DNA from: Bacteroidales bacterium
GTDB lineage: Bacteria > Bacillota > Clostridia > Lachnospirales > Lachnospiraceae
DNA length: 64,000 bases
Reading direction: 5' to 3'
Assembly (NCBI GenBank): GCA_023664535.1
Contig: JAMPFJ010000001.1
Span: 169,534 to 233,533 of the forward strand
This document shows positions 45,051-52,760 of the stretch, one piece after another. Position numbers and translations under genes: made by a program. The notes beneath the pieces are model-generated. The model searched no databases, was not told the origin of the DNA, and saw only the letters and a list, made by a program, of their open reading frames with translations. How positions within the stretch are numbered: position 1 is the first letter of the stretch; every line of letters starts with the position of its first letter.

Positions 45051-46235
45051 ATGACAAAGATTGATATTATTTCAGGTTTTTTAGGTGCAGGAAAGACAAC
45101 CTTGATTAAAAAACTGATTGCTGAAGGGTATCAACAGGAAAAGCTGGTGCTTATTGAAAATGAATTTGGGGAAATCGGTATTGACGGCGGGTTTTTAAAG
45201 GATGCAGGCGTTCAGATTAATGAGATGAATTCGGGCTGTATCTGCTGTTCACTGGTGGGCGATTTTGGCAAAGCGCTAAAGCAGGTATTGGATGACTATG
45301 CGCCGGACAGGATTATTATTGAGCCCTCCGGAGTAGGAAAGCTTTCCGATGTGATGAAAGCGGTGGCGGATATGCATGAAGAAGAAATCGTGATGAATTC
45401 TGCGTCCACTGTGGTAGATGCGCAAAAGTGCAAAATGTATATGAAAAATTTCGGCGAGTTTTTCAATAACCAGGTAGAGCATGCCGGTACAATTATTCTC
45501 AGCAGAAGCCAGAAGCTGTCTGAGGATAAGTTGGAAGAAGTGACTGCCATGATAAAAGAGCATAATGATAAAGCAACGGTAATCACGACGTCATGGGATG
45601 ATATTGACGGAAAGCAGATTGTTGCTGCCATGGAAAAGAAAAAATCCTTAGTGGAAGAGCTGATGGAAGAAGCGAAGGTATGTCCGACCTGCGGACATGT
45701 CCATGAACATGGGGGGCATGAGCACTGTCATGACCATGGAGAACACGACCACGAGGGGCATGAGCACCATCATGACCATGGAGAACACGACCACGAGGAG
45801 CATGAGCACTGTCACGACCATGGGGAACACGACCACGAGGAGCATGAGCACCATCATGACCATGGGGAGCACGGCCACGAGGGGCATGAGCACCATCATG
45901 ACCATGGAGAGCACGACCACGAAGGGCATGAGCATCACCACCACCATCATGCTGACGAAGTCTTTACCAGCTGGGGAGTAGAGACGCCGCACCAGTATAA
46001 TCGGGATGATATTGAAGATATCCTGAAGAAGCTTGCCGATTCTGGAAATGGGGAATACGGAATGATTTTGCGGGCGAAGGGTATGGTTCCGGGTGTGGAC
46101 GGTACATGGATTTATTTTGATTTGACTCCGGAGGAGTATGAGATACGAGAGGGCAGACCGGATGTAACCGGCAAGCTCTGCGTTATTGGAAGTGAGTTAA
46201 AAGAAGAAAAGATTGCGGAATTATTCCATGTGTGA
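45051..46235 (+). CDS. CobW/G3E-family GTPase with histidine-repeat metal-binding tail
   Basis: A 394-residue G3E GTPase, the family that includes zinc and cobalt metallochaperones. Walker A is GFLGAGKTT, the metal motif CICC is in NSGCICCSLVGDF, the switch is EPSGVG and the base-recognition site reads LSRSQK. A CPTCGH motif leads into five 14-residue His-rich repeats (residues 224-293, EHHHDHGEHDHEEH type) and a six-His run; a CobW_C domain closes the protein. ATG 45042 is an alternative start; neither is ideally spaced from GAAAGGA. Upstream in-frame sequence is part of mobile element copy 1. Likely a zinc chaperone or store. Confidence 0.9.
   Translation: MTKIDIISGFLGAGKTTLIKKLIAEGYQQEKLVLIENEFGEIGIDGGFLKDAGVQINEMNSGCICCSLVGDFGKALKQVLDDYAPDRIIIEPSGVGKLSDVMKAVADMHEEEIVMNSASTVVDAQKCKMYMKNFGEFFNNQVEHAGTIILSRSQKLSEDKLEEVTAMIKEHNDKATVITTSWDDIDGKQIVAAMEKKKSLVEELMEEAKVCPTCGHVHEHGGHEHCHDHGEHDHEGHEHHHDHGEHDHEEHEHCHDHGEHDHEEHEHHHDHGEHGHEGHEHHHDHGEHDHEGHEHHHHHHADEVFTSWGVETPHQYNRDDIEDILKKLADSGNGEYGMILRAKGMVPGVDGTWIYFDLTPEEYEIREGRPDVTGKLCVIGSELKEEKIAELFHV
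45720..45929 (+). repeat. Five in-frame 42-bp tandem repeats in the CobW gene
   Basis: Five nearly identical 42-bp units each encode EHxHDHGEHDHExH. Differences are mostly single-base (Cys/His at position 3, Gly/Glu at position 13). High identity between units suggests recent expansion, and copy number may vary between strains. Confidence 0.9.
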
Positions 46236-46250
46236 AATAACTAAGTCAAG

Positions 46251-46285
46251 AACCCGTTGTTCGATAATGGATAACGGGTTTCCTT
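46251..46285 (+). terminator. Probable terminator after the CobW gene
   Basis: AACCCGTT and AACGGGTT form an 8-bp stem, followed by TCCTT. It lies 15 bp after the stop codon and just before mobile element copy 2. The U-tract is interrupted, so strength is uncertain. Confidence 0.5.
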
Positions 46286-46297
46286 GTTATATCCGGG

Positions 46298-46503
46298 TAG
46301 CCATGAGCAAAACTTTGCTTTCTTAACCACACGTTGTACAATATAGACAAATCACCGCCGGGCACGCTTTTGCTATGTGTCGCTCGTAATCGTACATAAG
46401 GTGCCAAAGTACGGCACCTGAGTACCAACGGCTTCCCAATGCCCGGCTTGCGATATTGTCCATATTGAACAACTTTTTGGAGATAGTACGTTTTGCTCAT
46501 GGC
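46298..46503 (+). mobile_element. Palindromic MITE-like element, copy 2 (short form, divergent arms)
   Basis: A 206-bp element between the two CobW-family genes. Its terminal repeats are GCCATGAGCAAAAC and GTTTTGCTCATGGC, different from the other copies yet perfectly complementary. It is flanked on both sides by TTATATCCGGG (46287-46297 and 46504-46514), an exact 11-bp target duplication. The second arm pair is GCCGGGC/GCCCGGC. The core GTTGTACAATATAGACAAATCA-like region and the apical hairpin match copies 1, 3 and 4. It fills nearly all of the 310-bp gap. Confidence 0.85.
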
Positions 46504-46545
46504 TTATATCCGGGGAATAAAGAGTGATTAAGGAAGGAAAAAGAG

Positions 46546-47499
46546 ATGAGAAAAAAGGAAAAGGAAATTCCGGTATTTATTTTTATGGGCTTTTTGGAAT
46601 GTGGGAAAACGCGGTTTTGCCGGGAAACCTTAGTTGACCGGAACTTTACAGAGGGAGAACCGACGCTTTTGCTCGTGACGGAAGAGGGAGTGGAGGAGTA
46701 TGACGAAGAGGAATTAAATAAGCGCAATATTACGGTGGTGTATCTGGAGGAAGAGGATATCAATATGGAAAAGCTTCTGGATTTGCAGGAAACGTATAAT
46801 CCGAAGCAGGTAATGATTGAATATAACGGGATGTGGCAGTTAGACAGGCTGTTTACCATCCGGGTTCCCAAGGGCTGGACCATCGTTCAGGTGATTACCC
46901 TGATTGATGCGGGGACATTTACCGTGTACAACAATAATATGAAATCCCTGATGGCGGAGCATATCCAAAGCGCAGACATGGTCGTGTTTAACCGCTGCAC
47001 GGATGAATCGGATATCAATACGATGCGCATGGCGGTTAAGACCATTAACCGCCGGGCACAGATTGTATTTGAAAATGTGAACGGACAGGCACAGATTGAT
47101 AACGGCGAAATGGAGATTCCTTACGACTTGGAGGCGGATATCGTGGAGATTGAAGATGAGGATTTCGGAATCTTTTACATTGATGCGTCGGATAATCCGG
47201 AAAAATATGTTGACAAGACAGTAAAATTCAAGGGACAGGTGTATTGTCCGCCGCAGTACAAGGGTAAGGCGTTTGTCCCCGGACGTTTTGCCATGACCTG
47301 CTGTGCCGAAGACATCACCTTTTTGGGATTTAAGTGCGTTTCCCTGGAAACGCCGAATTTAAAGGACCGGGAATGGGTGACGGTGACAGCAAAGATAAAA
47401 TGCGAATTTTATCAGGAGTTCGGCGGGGATGGACCGGTGCTTTATGCCCAAAAGATTGAAAAGGCGAAGAAAGCAAATGAAGAGGTTGTCTATTTTTAA
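46546..47499 (+). CDS. CobW-like GTPase fold fused to TIGR03943/DUF1980-like domain
   Basis: A 317-residue protein. Residues 1-200 resemble a G3E GTPase: P-loop GFLECGKT near residue 16, but no CxCC metal motif, and FNRCTDE stands where NKxD is expected. The C-terminal ~110 residues (FKGQVYCPPQYKGKAFVPG, then RFAMTCCAEDITFLGFKC) resemble the TIGR03943/DUF1980 domain, normally part of a two-gene putative metal permease system. No TM segment is visible. AAGGAAGGAAAAAGAG precedes the start. Adjacent to the His-rich CobW protein, so a shared metal-handling job is likely. Confidence 0.8.
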   Translation: MRKKEKEIPVFIFMGFLECGKTRFCRETLVDRNFTEGEPTLLLVTEEGVEEYDEEELNKRNITVVYLEEEDINMEKLLDLQETYNPKQVMIEYNGMWQLDRLFTIRVPKGWTIVQVITLIDAGTFTVYNNNMKSLMAEHIQSADMVVFNRCTDESDINTMRMAVKTINRRAQIVFENVNGQAQIDNGEMEIPYDLEADIVEIEDEDFGIFYIDASDNPEKYVDKTVKFKGQVYCPPQYKGKAFVPGRFAMTCCAEDITFLGFKCVSLETPNLKDREWVTVTAKIKCEFYQEFGGDGPVLYAQKIEKAKKANEEVVYF

Positions 47500-47528
47500 T
47501 CATTAATAAAAGAAAAGGAGAGATTGTA

Positions 47529-47825
47529 ATGGCATTAAATGATTTTTTTGATAAGGTGAAAGAAACATCCAGTAATGCGGTGGATAAGGCGAAGGATACC
47601 ACAAAGCGCTTAGCGACGGTAAATGATTTAAAAAGTAAAATCCGTGGCTATAATAATGATAAAAATAAATTGTTTACCCAGATGGGGATGGATATTTATA
47701 TTGCAAAGAAGCAGGGAGAAAGTATCGACGAGGCGGTTGACGAGTTTGTGTCCCAGATTGACACAATAAATGTGCGGATTAAAAACTTGCAGGAAAAACT
47801 GGCGCTTGTGGAGTCGGAGGAATAG
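47529..47825 (+). CDS. Small helical coiled-coil protein of unknown function
   Basis: A 98-residue, highly charged, all-helical protein (KVKETSSNAVDKAKDTTKRL at the N-terminus; INVRIKNLQEKLALVE at the C-terminus). The N-terminus resembles the part that precedes zinc ribbons in some clostridial proteins, but no Cys is present here. There is no signal or TM segment. AAAGGAGAG precedes the start. It follows the CobW-fusion gene by 29 bp and may be its operon mate. Confidence 0.7.
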   Translation: MALNDFFDKVKETSSNAVDKAKDTTKRLATVNDLKSKIRGYNNDKNKLFTQMGMDIYIAKKQGESIDEAVDEFVSQIDTINVRIKNLQEKLALVESEE

Positions 47826-47863
47826 AAGAAATCTGTCAGTTTAATGACTATGGGATTTAGATG

Positions 47864-47892
47864 TTGACAAAGCAACATTTATTCGGTATGAT
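47864..47892 (+). promoter_or_regulatory. Promoter of the fab operon
   Basis: TTGACA (47864-47869), 17-bp spacer, TATGAT (47887-47892), about 70 bp upstream of fabH. No FapR-type palindrome (TTAGTACC..GGTACTAA) is visible around it. Confidence 0.75.
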
Positions 47893-47961
47893 TCAATTTA
47901 TGAAGGTAACCGTTAGACAATGACAGCGGAGATAATCTGCCAAGAGAAAGATGAGGGTGTT

Positions 47962-48924
47962 ATGGCGACAGGAATTATTGGAACAGGAAGCTTTTTGCCA
48001 CCGACGATTGTTGACAATAACGAGCTGGCGAAGATGGTAAAGACGGATGATGAATGGATTAGAGAGCATACCGGAATTGTGGAACGGCACATTGCGACAG
48101 ATGAGACCACCTCTTTTATGGCGGCAGAGGCATCCCTTGCAGCAATAGAAAATGCAGGGATTGACGTAAAGGAGATTGATTTAATTGTACTGGCAACCCT
48201 GTCTCCGGAGCGGGCAACCCCCAGCATGTCCTGTATCGTACAGGACAGGATTGGTGCGGTAAATGCCACCTGCTTTGATGTAAACGCAGCCTGTTCCGGC
48301 TTTGTATATGCACTGCAGACAGCGGACGCTTATATACAGGCGGGATTTGCAAGGACAGCGCTGGTTATTGGCGCAGAGACTCTTTCCAAGATGGTGGACT
48401 GGAAGGACAGGTCTACCTGCATTTTATTTGCAGACGGTGCAGGAGCCGCTATTGTGACGGAAAAGGAGAAAGGAATTATCAGCAGCGTAACCCGCAGTGA
48501 TGGCTCTAAGGGAATGGCGTTAAAGTGCAAGGAGCGTTCCACCAGAAATTTCTTAAACAAAAAGACGGAGGATAAGCATTATATCCAGATGATTGGTCCG
48601 GATATCTTCAAGTTTGCCGTGCGGAAGGTTCCTGCATGTATCGAATTGTTATTGGAGCGGGCAGGAATGACTAAGGACGAGGTGGACTACTATGTTCTGC
48701 ATCAGGCGAATGCAAGGATAATTGCATCGGTGGCGAAGAAAATGGAAATTCCGATGGAAAAATTTCCGATGAATGTGGAGCATTGCGGAAATACATCCAG
48801 TGCATCAATACCGATTCTTTTAGATGAAATGAACAGGGAGGGACTGTTGGAACCGGGGAACCGCATTGTGATTTGCGGCTTTGGCGGGGGACTTACCTGG
48901 GGAGCACAGTTGATTGAATGGTAG
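47962..48924 (+). CDS. fabH: 3-oxoacyl-ACP synthase III
   Basis: A 320-residue condensing enzyme starting fatty acid chains from acetyl- or branched acyl-CoA and malonyl-ACP. The catalytic triad is visible: Cys in DVNAACSGF, His in VLHQANARI and Asn in CGNTSSASIP. ATG 47962 gives the typical MATGIIGTGSFLPP start and follows GAGGGTG; an upstream in-frame ATG at 47920 adds 14 atypical residues. It is the first gene of the fab operon. Confidence 0.95.
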   Translation: MATGIIGTGSFLPPTIVDNNELAKMVKTDDEWIREHTGIVERHIATDETTSFMAAEASLAAIENAGIDVKEIDLIVLATLSPERATPSMSCIVQDRIGAVNATCFDVNAACSGFVYALQTADAYIQAGFARTALVIGAETLSKMVDWKDRSTCILFADGAGAAIVTEKEKGIISSVTRSDGSKGMALKCKERSTRNFLNKKTEDKHYIQMIGPDIFKFAVRKVPACIELLLERAGMTKDEVDYYVLHQANARIIASVAKKMEIPMEKFPMNVEHCGNTSSASIPILLDEMNREGLLEPGNRIVICGFGGGLTWGAQLIEW

Positions 48925-48931
48925 AAACATA

Positions 48932-48986
48932 CCCGGCATAGCCGGAAAGGAGCCTGCCAAAAGAGGCTTCTTTCCGCTATACCGGG
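48932..48986 (+). repeat. Long stem-loop between fabH and fabD
   Basis: An imperfect inverted repeat of about 23 bp per arm (left CCCGGCATAGCCGGAAAGG, right CTTTCCGCTATACCGGG), with an inner GCCT/AGGC and loop GCCAAAAG. It lies 8 bp after the fabH stop, in the 133-bp spacer where acpP or fabK would be expected. TATCTTTT follows, so it may be a partial terminator or RNA-processing hairpin. Confidence 0.7.
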
Positions 48987-49057
48987 ATATCTTTTCGTGC
49001 GCCTGTATGCGGCGGAAAGGGAGATAGAAAAAGGATTAACGAGGGAGGACAGGATGA

Positions 49058-49981
49058 ATGAGTAAAATAGCGTTTATGTTTCCGGGGCAGGGAGCGCAAT
49101 ATGTCGGAATGGGCAAAGAATTTTATGACAATAACGAAAAGAGCAGGAAGATTTTTGAACAGGCATCCGAGGCGGTGGGGTTAGACCTTAAAGCATTGTG
49201 TTTTGAGGAAAATGAGGACATACATATTACGGAATATACCCAGATTGCCATGCTGACGGCAGAGGTTGCCATGCTGCAGGCGGTATTGGATTTGGGGATT
49301 AAACCGGATGTGACAGGCGGTTTGTCCCTTGGCGAATATTCAGCATTGGTGGCTTCAGGCGTCATGGACTTTGAGGACTGTGCCAGGGTGGTCAGAAAGC
49401 GTGGTATCTATATGCAGGACGAGGTTCCGGCGGGAGAGGGAAAAATGGCGGCGGTTATCGCCATGGAAGCGGATAAGATTTTAGACGTACTGGAGAAAAT
49501 TGACGGTATTGTCGGGATTGCCAACTATAACTGCCCGGGACAGATTGCCATTTCCGGGGAGAAGGATGCAGTAGATGCAGCCTGTGAAAAATTGAAGGAA
49601 GCAGGGGTAAAGCGGTGTATTCCGTTAAACGTCAGCGGACCGTTCCATTCACCTATGCTGAAAGGGGCAGGCGAAAAGCTGTCCAAAGAATTGGAAGGCA
49701 TAACGATTCATGATATTGCCATTCCTTATGTGACAAATGTTACCGGTGATTTCGTAAAGGATAAGGGAGAAGTAAAGGCGCTTTTAGCAGAGCAGGTTTC
49801 CCATTCCGTAAAATGGATTCAGTGTGTGGAGGCAATGCTTCGTGACGGAGCAGATACCTTTGTGGAGATTGGACCGGGAAGAACATTATCTTCCTTTGTC
49901 AAAAAGATTAACAGGGAGGCCACTGTTGTCAACGTGGATAAGTATGCGGATTTGGATAAAGTAAAGGAACTTTTAGGATAA
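49058..49981 (+). CDS. fabD: Malonyl-CoA:ACP transacylase
   Basis: A 307-residue acyltransferase loading malonyl groups on ACP. The N-terminus IAFMFPGQGAQYVGMG, nucleophile Ser in GLSLGEYSALVASG and the active-site His in NVSGPFHSPML are visible. GGGAGG lies upstream of ATG 49058. fabG follows after 12 bp. Confidence 0.95.
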   Translation: MSKIAFMFPGQGAQYVGMGKEFYDNNEKSRKIFEQASEAVGLDLKALCFEENEDIHITEYTQIAMLTAEVAMLQAVLDLGIKPDVTGGLSLGEYSALVASGVMDFEDCARVVRKRGIYMQDEVPAGEGKMAAVIAMEADKILDVLEKIDGIVGIANYNCPGQIAISGEKDAVDAACEKLKEAGVKRCIPLNVSGPFHSPMLKGAGEKLSKELEGITIHDIAIPYVTNVTGDFVKDKGEVKALLAEQVSHSVKWIQCVEAMLRDGADTFVEIGPGRTLSSFVKKINREATVVNVDKYADLDKVKELLG

Positions 49982-49993
49982 TGAGGAGGAGCT

Positions 49994-50734
49994 ATGTTAA
50001 CAGGTAAGATTGCATTGGTAACCGGAGCAAGCAGGGGAATAGGAAAGCAGACGGCAATAACGCTTGCTTCCTACGGGGCAACGGTGATTGTGAATTATAA
50101 CGGCAGCGAGGAAAAAGCCAATGAGGTAGTGGCGGCAATTAAAGAAAGCGGAGGCATGGCGGCGGCTTATGGCTGCAATGTATCGGATTATGGCGCAGTG
50201 GAGTCCATGATGGATAGTCTGTTTAAAGAATATGGAAGAATTGATATTTTGGTGAACAACGCCGGGGTGACAAAGGACGGTCTGCTGATGAAAATGTCAG
50301 AGGCGGACTATGATACGGTACTGGATATCAATCTGAAGGGAACCTTTAACTGTATCCGGCATATTTCCCGCCGGATGTTAAAACAAAAGAGCGGAAGAAT
50401 TATCAATTTATCCAGTGTAGTGGGTGTTTACGGAAATGCAGGACAGGTAAATTATTCGGCGTCCAAGGCAGGGATTATCGGGATAACCAAATCGGCGGCA
50501 AAGGAGCTTGGCTCCAGGGGAATTACAGTCAATGCCGTTGCGCCGGGATTTATTATTACCGAGATGACGGATGCTATGCCGGAGGAGGCAAAAAAGCAGG
50601 TGGCTGACCGGATTGCCATGAAAAGGCTGGGAGAAGTAACGGATATTGCGGAAACGGTGGCATTTTTGGCTTCGGATAAGGCGGCATACATTACAGGGCA
50701 GGTGCTCTGTGTAGACGGCGGGATGAGTATATAG
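49994..50734 (+). CDS. fabG: 3-oxoacyl-ACP reductase
   Basis: A 246-residue short-chain dehydrogenase. The NADPH motif is GASRGIG, the catalytic residues lie in INLSSVVGVYG and YSASKAGI, and NNAG is in place. AGGAGG precedes ATG 49994. The stop codon overlaps the left target duplication of mobile element copy 3, which separates it from fabF. Confidence 0.95.
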   Translation: MLTGKIALVTGASRGIGKQTAITLASYGATVIVNYNGSEEKANEVVAAIKESGGMAAAYGCNVSDYGAVESMMDSLFKEYGRIDILVNNAGVTKDGLLMKMSEADYDTVLDINLKGTFNCIRHISRRMLKQKSGRIINLSSVVGVYGNAGQVNYSASKAGIIGITKSAAKELGSRGITVNAVAPGFIITEMTDAMPEEAKKQVADRIAMKRLGEVTDIAETVAFLASDKAAYITGQVLCVDGGMSI

Positions 50735-50997
50735 CAGGTGCTTGCGAAACTTAGATTTTCAAGGCACTGTTATACAATATAGACAAATCAACGCAGACAC
50801 GTGCACAAGGCATACCTTTCTACTAAGCTCGGCAAAGCCTCGCTAAGTATTCAGGCATTGCGCTACTTGTTGCTCGTAATGGTACATAAGGTGCCAAAAT
50901 ACGGCACCTAAGTACCAACGGCTCCAAAGTATCTGCTTGTGATATTGTCTATATTGCACAACTAAACTTTGGAAATAATTAGTTTCGCAAGCACCTG
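50735..50997 (+). mobile_element. Palindromic MITE-like element, copy 3 (long form), inside the fab operon
   Basis: A 263-bp element that fills almost the whole fabG-fabF gap. Terminal repeats CAGGTGCTTGCGAAACT and AGTTTCGCAAGCACCTG are perfectly complementary over 17 bp. Flanks are GAGTATATAG (50725-50734, including the fabG stop) and GAGTTATAG (50999-51007), an imperfect duplication. Compared with copies 1 and 2 it has about 55 extra bases in the left arm, which contain the inner inverted repeat CTCGGCAAAGCC and flanks. It is nearly identical to copy 4 in its interior. It must be transcribed with the operon unless it ends or starts transcription. Confidence 0.88.
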
Positions 50998-51028
50998 CGA
51001 GTTATAGCATGGAAAGGAGAACAGATAG

Positions 51029-52270
51029 ATGAGAAGAGTTGTAGTAACCGGAATGGGGGCGATTACCCCGATTGGGTTAAGCGTGGAGGAGTTTTGGGAC
51101 GGCGTAAAGAACAGCAGAGTGGGCATCGGACCAATTACCAAGTTTGATGCTTCGGAATATAAGGCAAAAATTGCGGCAGAGGTAAAGGGATTTGTGGCAA
51201 AGGACTATCTGGAGCCCAAGGCGGCGAAGCGGATGGAGACTTTCTCACAATATGCCGTTGCCGCTGCAAAGGAAGCGATGGAGCAGGCGGGACTGGATAT
51301 GGAAAAGGAAGACCCGTACCGTGTGGGGACGGCTGTGGGTTCCGGTATCGGAAGCCTGCAGGCGATTGAGCGCAACGAAAAAAGACTGATGGAAAAGGGA
51401 CCGAACCGTTTGGAACCGCTGCTGATTCCGATGATGATATCCAATATGGCAAGCGGAAATGTATCCATTTATTTCGGATTAAAGGGAAAATCCATAAATG
51501 TAGTGACTGCCTGCTCAACAGGTACGCATAATATCGGGGAGGCATTCCGTACCATTCAGTACGGGGATGCGGATGTGATGATTGCAGGAGGAACCGAGGC
51601 ATGTGTTACCCCCCTTGGCGTGGGCGGCTTTGCAGCATTGACGGCATTAAACACAACGGAGGACTGCAGCCGGGCATCTATTCCCTTTGATAAGGACAGA
51701 GCGGGCTTTGTGCTTGGAGAGGGCGCAGGCGTGGTTGTCTTAGAGGAATTGGAGCATGCAAAGGCAAGAGGGGCAAATATTCTGGCTGAGCTTGTGGGAT
51801 ATGCCTCAACGTCGGATGCCTATCACATTACTTCTCCGGCGGAGGACGGTATGGGCGCTGCCAATGCAATGATTTATGCCATGAAGGATGCCGGGGTTTC
51901 TCCCGCAGAGGTGGATTATATTAATGCGCATGGAACATCTACCCATCACAATGATTTATTTGAGACAAGGGCGATTAAGATTGCCATGGGAGATGCGCAG
52001 AATAATGTGCTGGTCAGCTCCACAAAATCCATGGTGGGACATTTACTGGGAGCCGCAGGCGGCGTTGAATTTATTACCTGTGTGAAGTCCATAGAGGAGG
52101 GTTATATCCATGAAAATGTCGGACTTAAGCAGGTAGAGGACGAAGAGGAATTTTCACTCAACTACGTTAAGGATAAAGGGATTTCAACAAAAGTAAATGT
52201 CTGTATGACCAATTCTCTCGGTTTTGGCGGACATAATGCAACATTGGTGGTAAAAAAATATACGGCGTAA
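51029..52270 (+). CDS. fabF: 3-oxoacyl-ACP synthase II
   Basis: A 413-residue chain-elongating condensing enzyme. Start MRRVVVTGMGAITPIG; catalytic Cys in VVTACSTGTHNIG; His residues in NAHGTSTHHND and MVGHLLGAAGG; C-terminal NSLGFGGHNATLVV. GGAAAGGAG precedes ATG 51029 and lies outside the mobile element, so the native ribosome binding site is intact. Confidence 0.96.
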   Translation: MRRVVVTGMGAITPIGLSVEEFWDGVKNSRVGIGPITKFDASEYKAKIAAEVKGFVAKDYLEPKAAKRMETFSQYAVAAAKEAMEQAGLDMEKEDPYRVGTAVGSGIGSLQAIERNEKRLMEKGPNRLEPLLIPMMISNMASGNVSIYFGLKGKSINVVTACSTGTHNIGEAFRTIQYGDADVMIAGGTEACVTPLGVGGFAALTALNTTEDCSRASIPFDKDRAGFVLGEGAGVVVLEELEHAKARGANILAELVGYASTSDAYHITSPAEDGMGAANAMIYAMKDAGVSPAEVDYINAHGTSTHHNDLFETRAIKIAMGDAQNNVLVSSTKSMVGHLLGAAGGVEFITCVKSIEEGYIHENVGLKQVEDEEEFSLNYVKDKGISTKVNVCMTNSLGFGGHNATLVVKKYTA

Positions 52271-52296
52271 AAATACATTTGATGGCGGAGGAAGAT

Positions 52297-52722
52297 ATGG
52301 AATTAGATATTAAGCAGATTATGGAGATTATTCCCCACAGACAGCCATTTTTGCTGGTTGACCGGGTGACGGAAATGGTGCCGGGAAAATCCGCTAAGGG
52401 CTATAAAAACCTTACTTATAATGAACCCTTTTTTGCCGGGCATTTTCCGAATGAGCCGGTGATGCCGGGAGTGCTTCAGTTAGAGGCGCTGGCACAGCTT
52501 GGAGCTGTTGCGGTATTGTCCCAGGAAGAGAATAAAGGAAAGACAGCCTATTTCGCCGGCGTTAATCAGGCAAAATTTAAACAAAAGGTAGTGCCGGGCG
52601 ACCGCCTGGATTTGGAATGTGAAATTATTAAGGTAAAGGGTCCGTTAGGCATCGGGGCGGTTACCGCTGCGGTGAACGGAAAGATTGCCTGTAAAGCGGA
52701 GATTTCCTTTATGATAGGTTGA
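52297..52722 (+). CDS. fabZ: 3-hydroxyacyl-ACP dehydratase
   Basis: A 141-residue hot-dog-fold dehydratase. The catalytic His is in GHFPNEPVMPGVLQ and Glu in LEALAQLGAV. ATG 52297 is chosen because GGAGGA lies 6 nt upstream; ATG 52282 is in frame but overlaps that site. It is the last fab gene here; accB, accC, accD and accA do not follow. Confidence 0.95.
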   Translation: MELDIKQIMEIIPHRQPFLLVDRVTEMVPGKSAKGYKNLTYNEPFFAGHFPNEPVMPGVLQLEALAQLGAVAVLSQEENKGKTAYFAGVNQAKFKQKVVPGDRLDLECEIIKVKGPLGIGAVTAAVNGKIACKAEISFMIG

Positions 52723-52760
52723 GACCGGGTTAGCGGCAGGAAGAAAGGCAGGAATATGTC

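Noticed and set aside
45648..45992. Antisense ORF opposite the His-repeat region coding a very hydrophobic Met/Val-rich peptide
   Set aside because: It is the mirror of the 42-bp His-repeat on the coding strand; no ribosome binding site, and the sense gene is clear.
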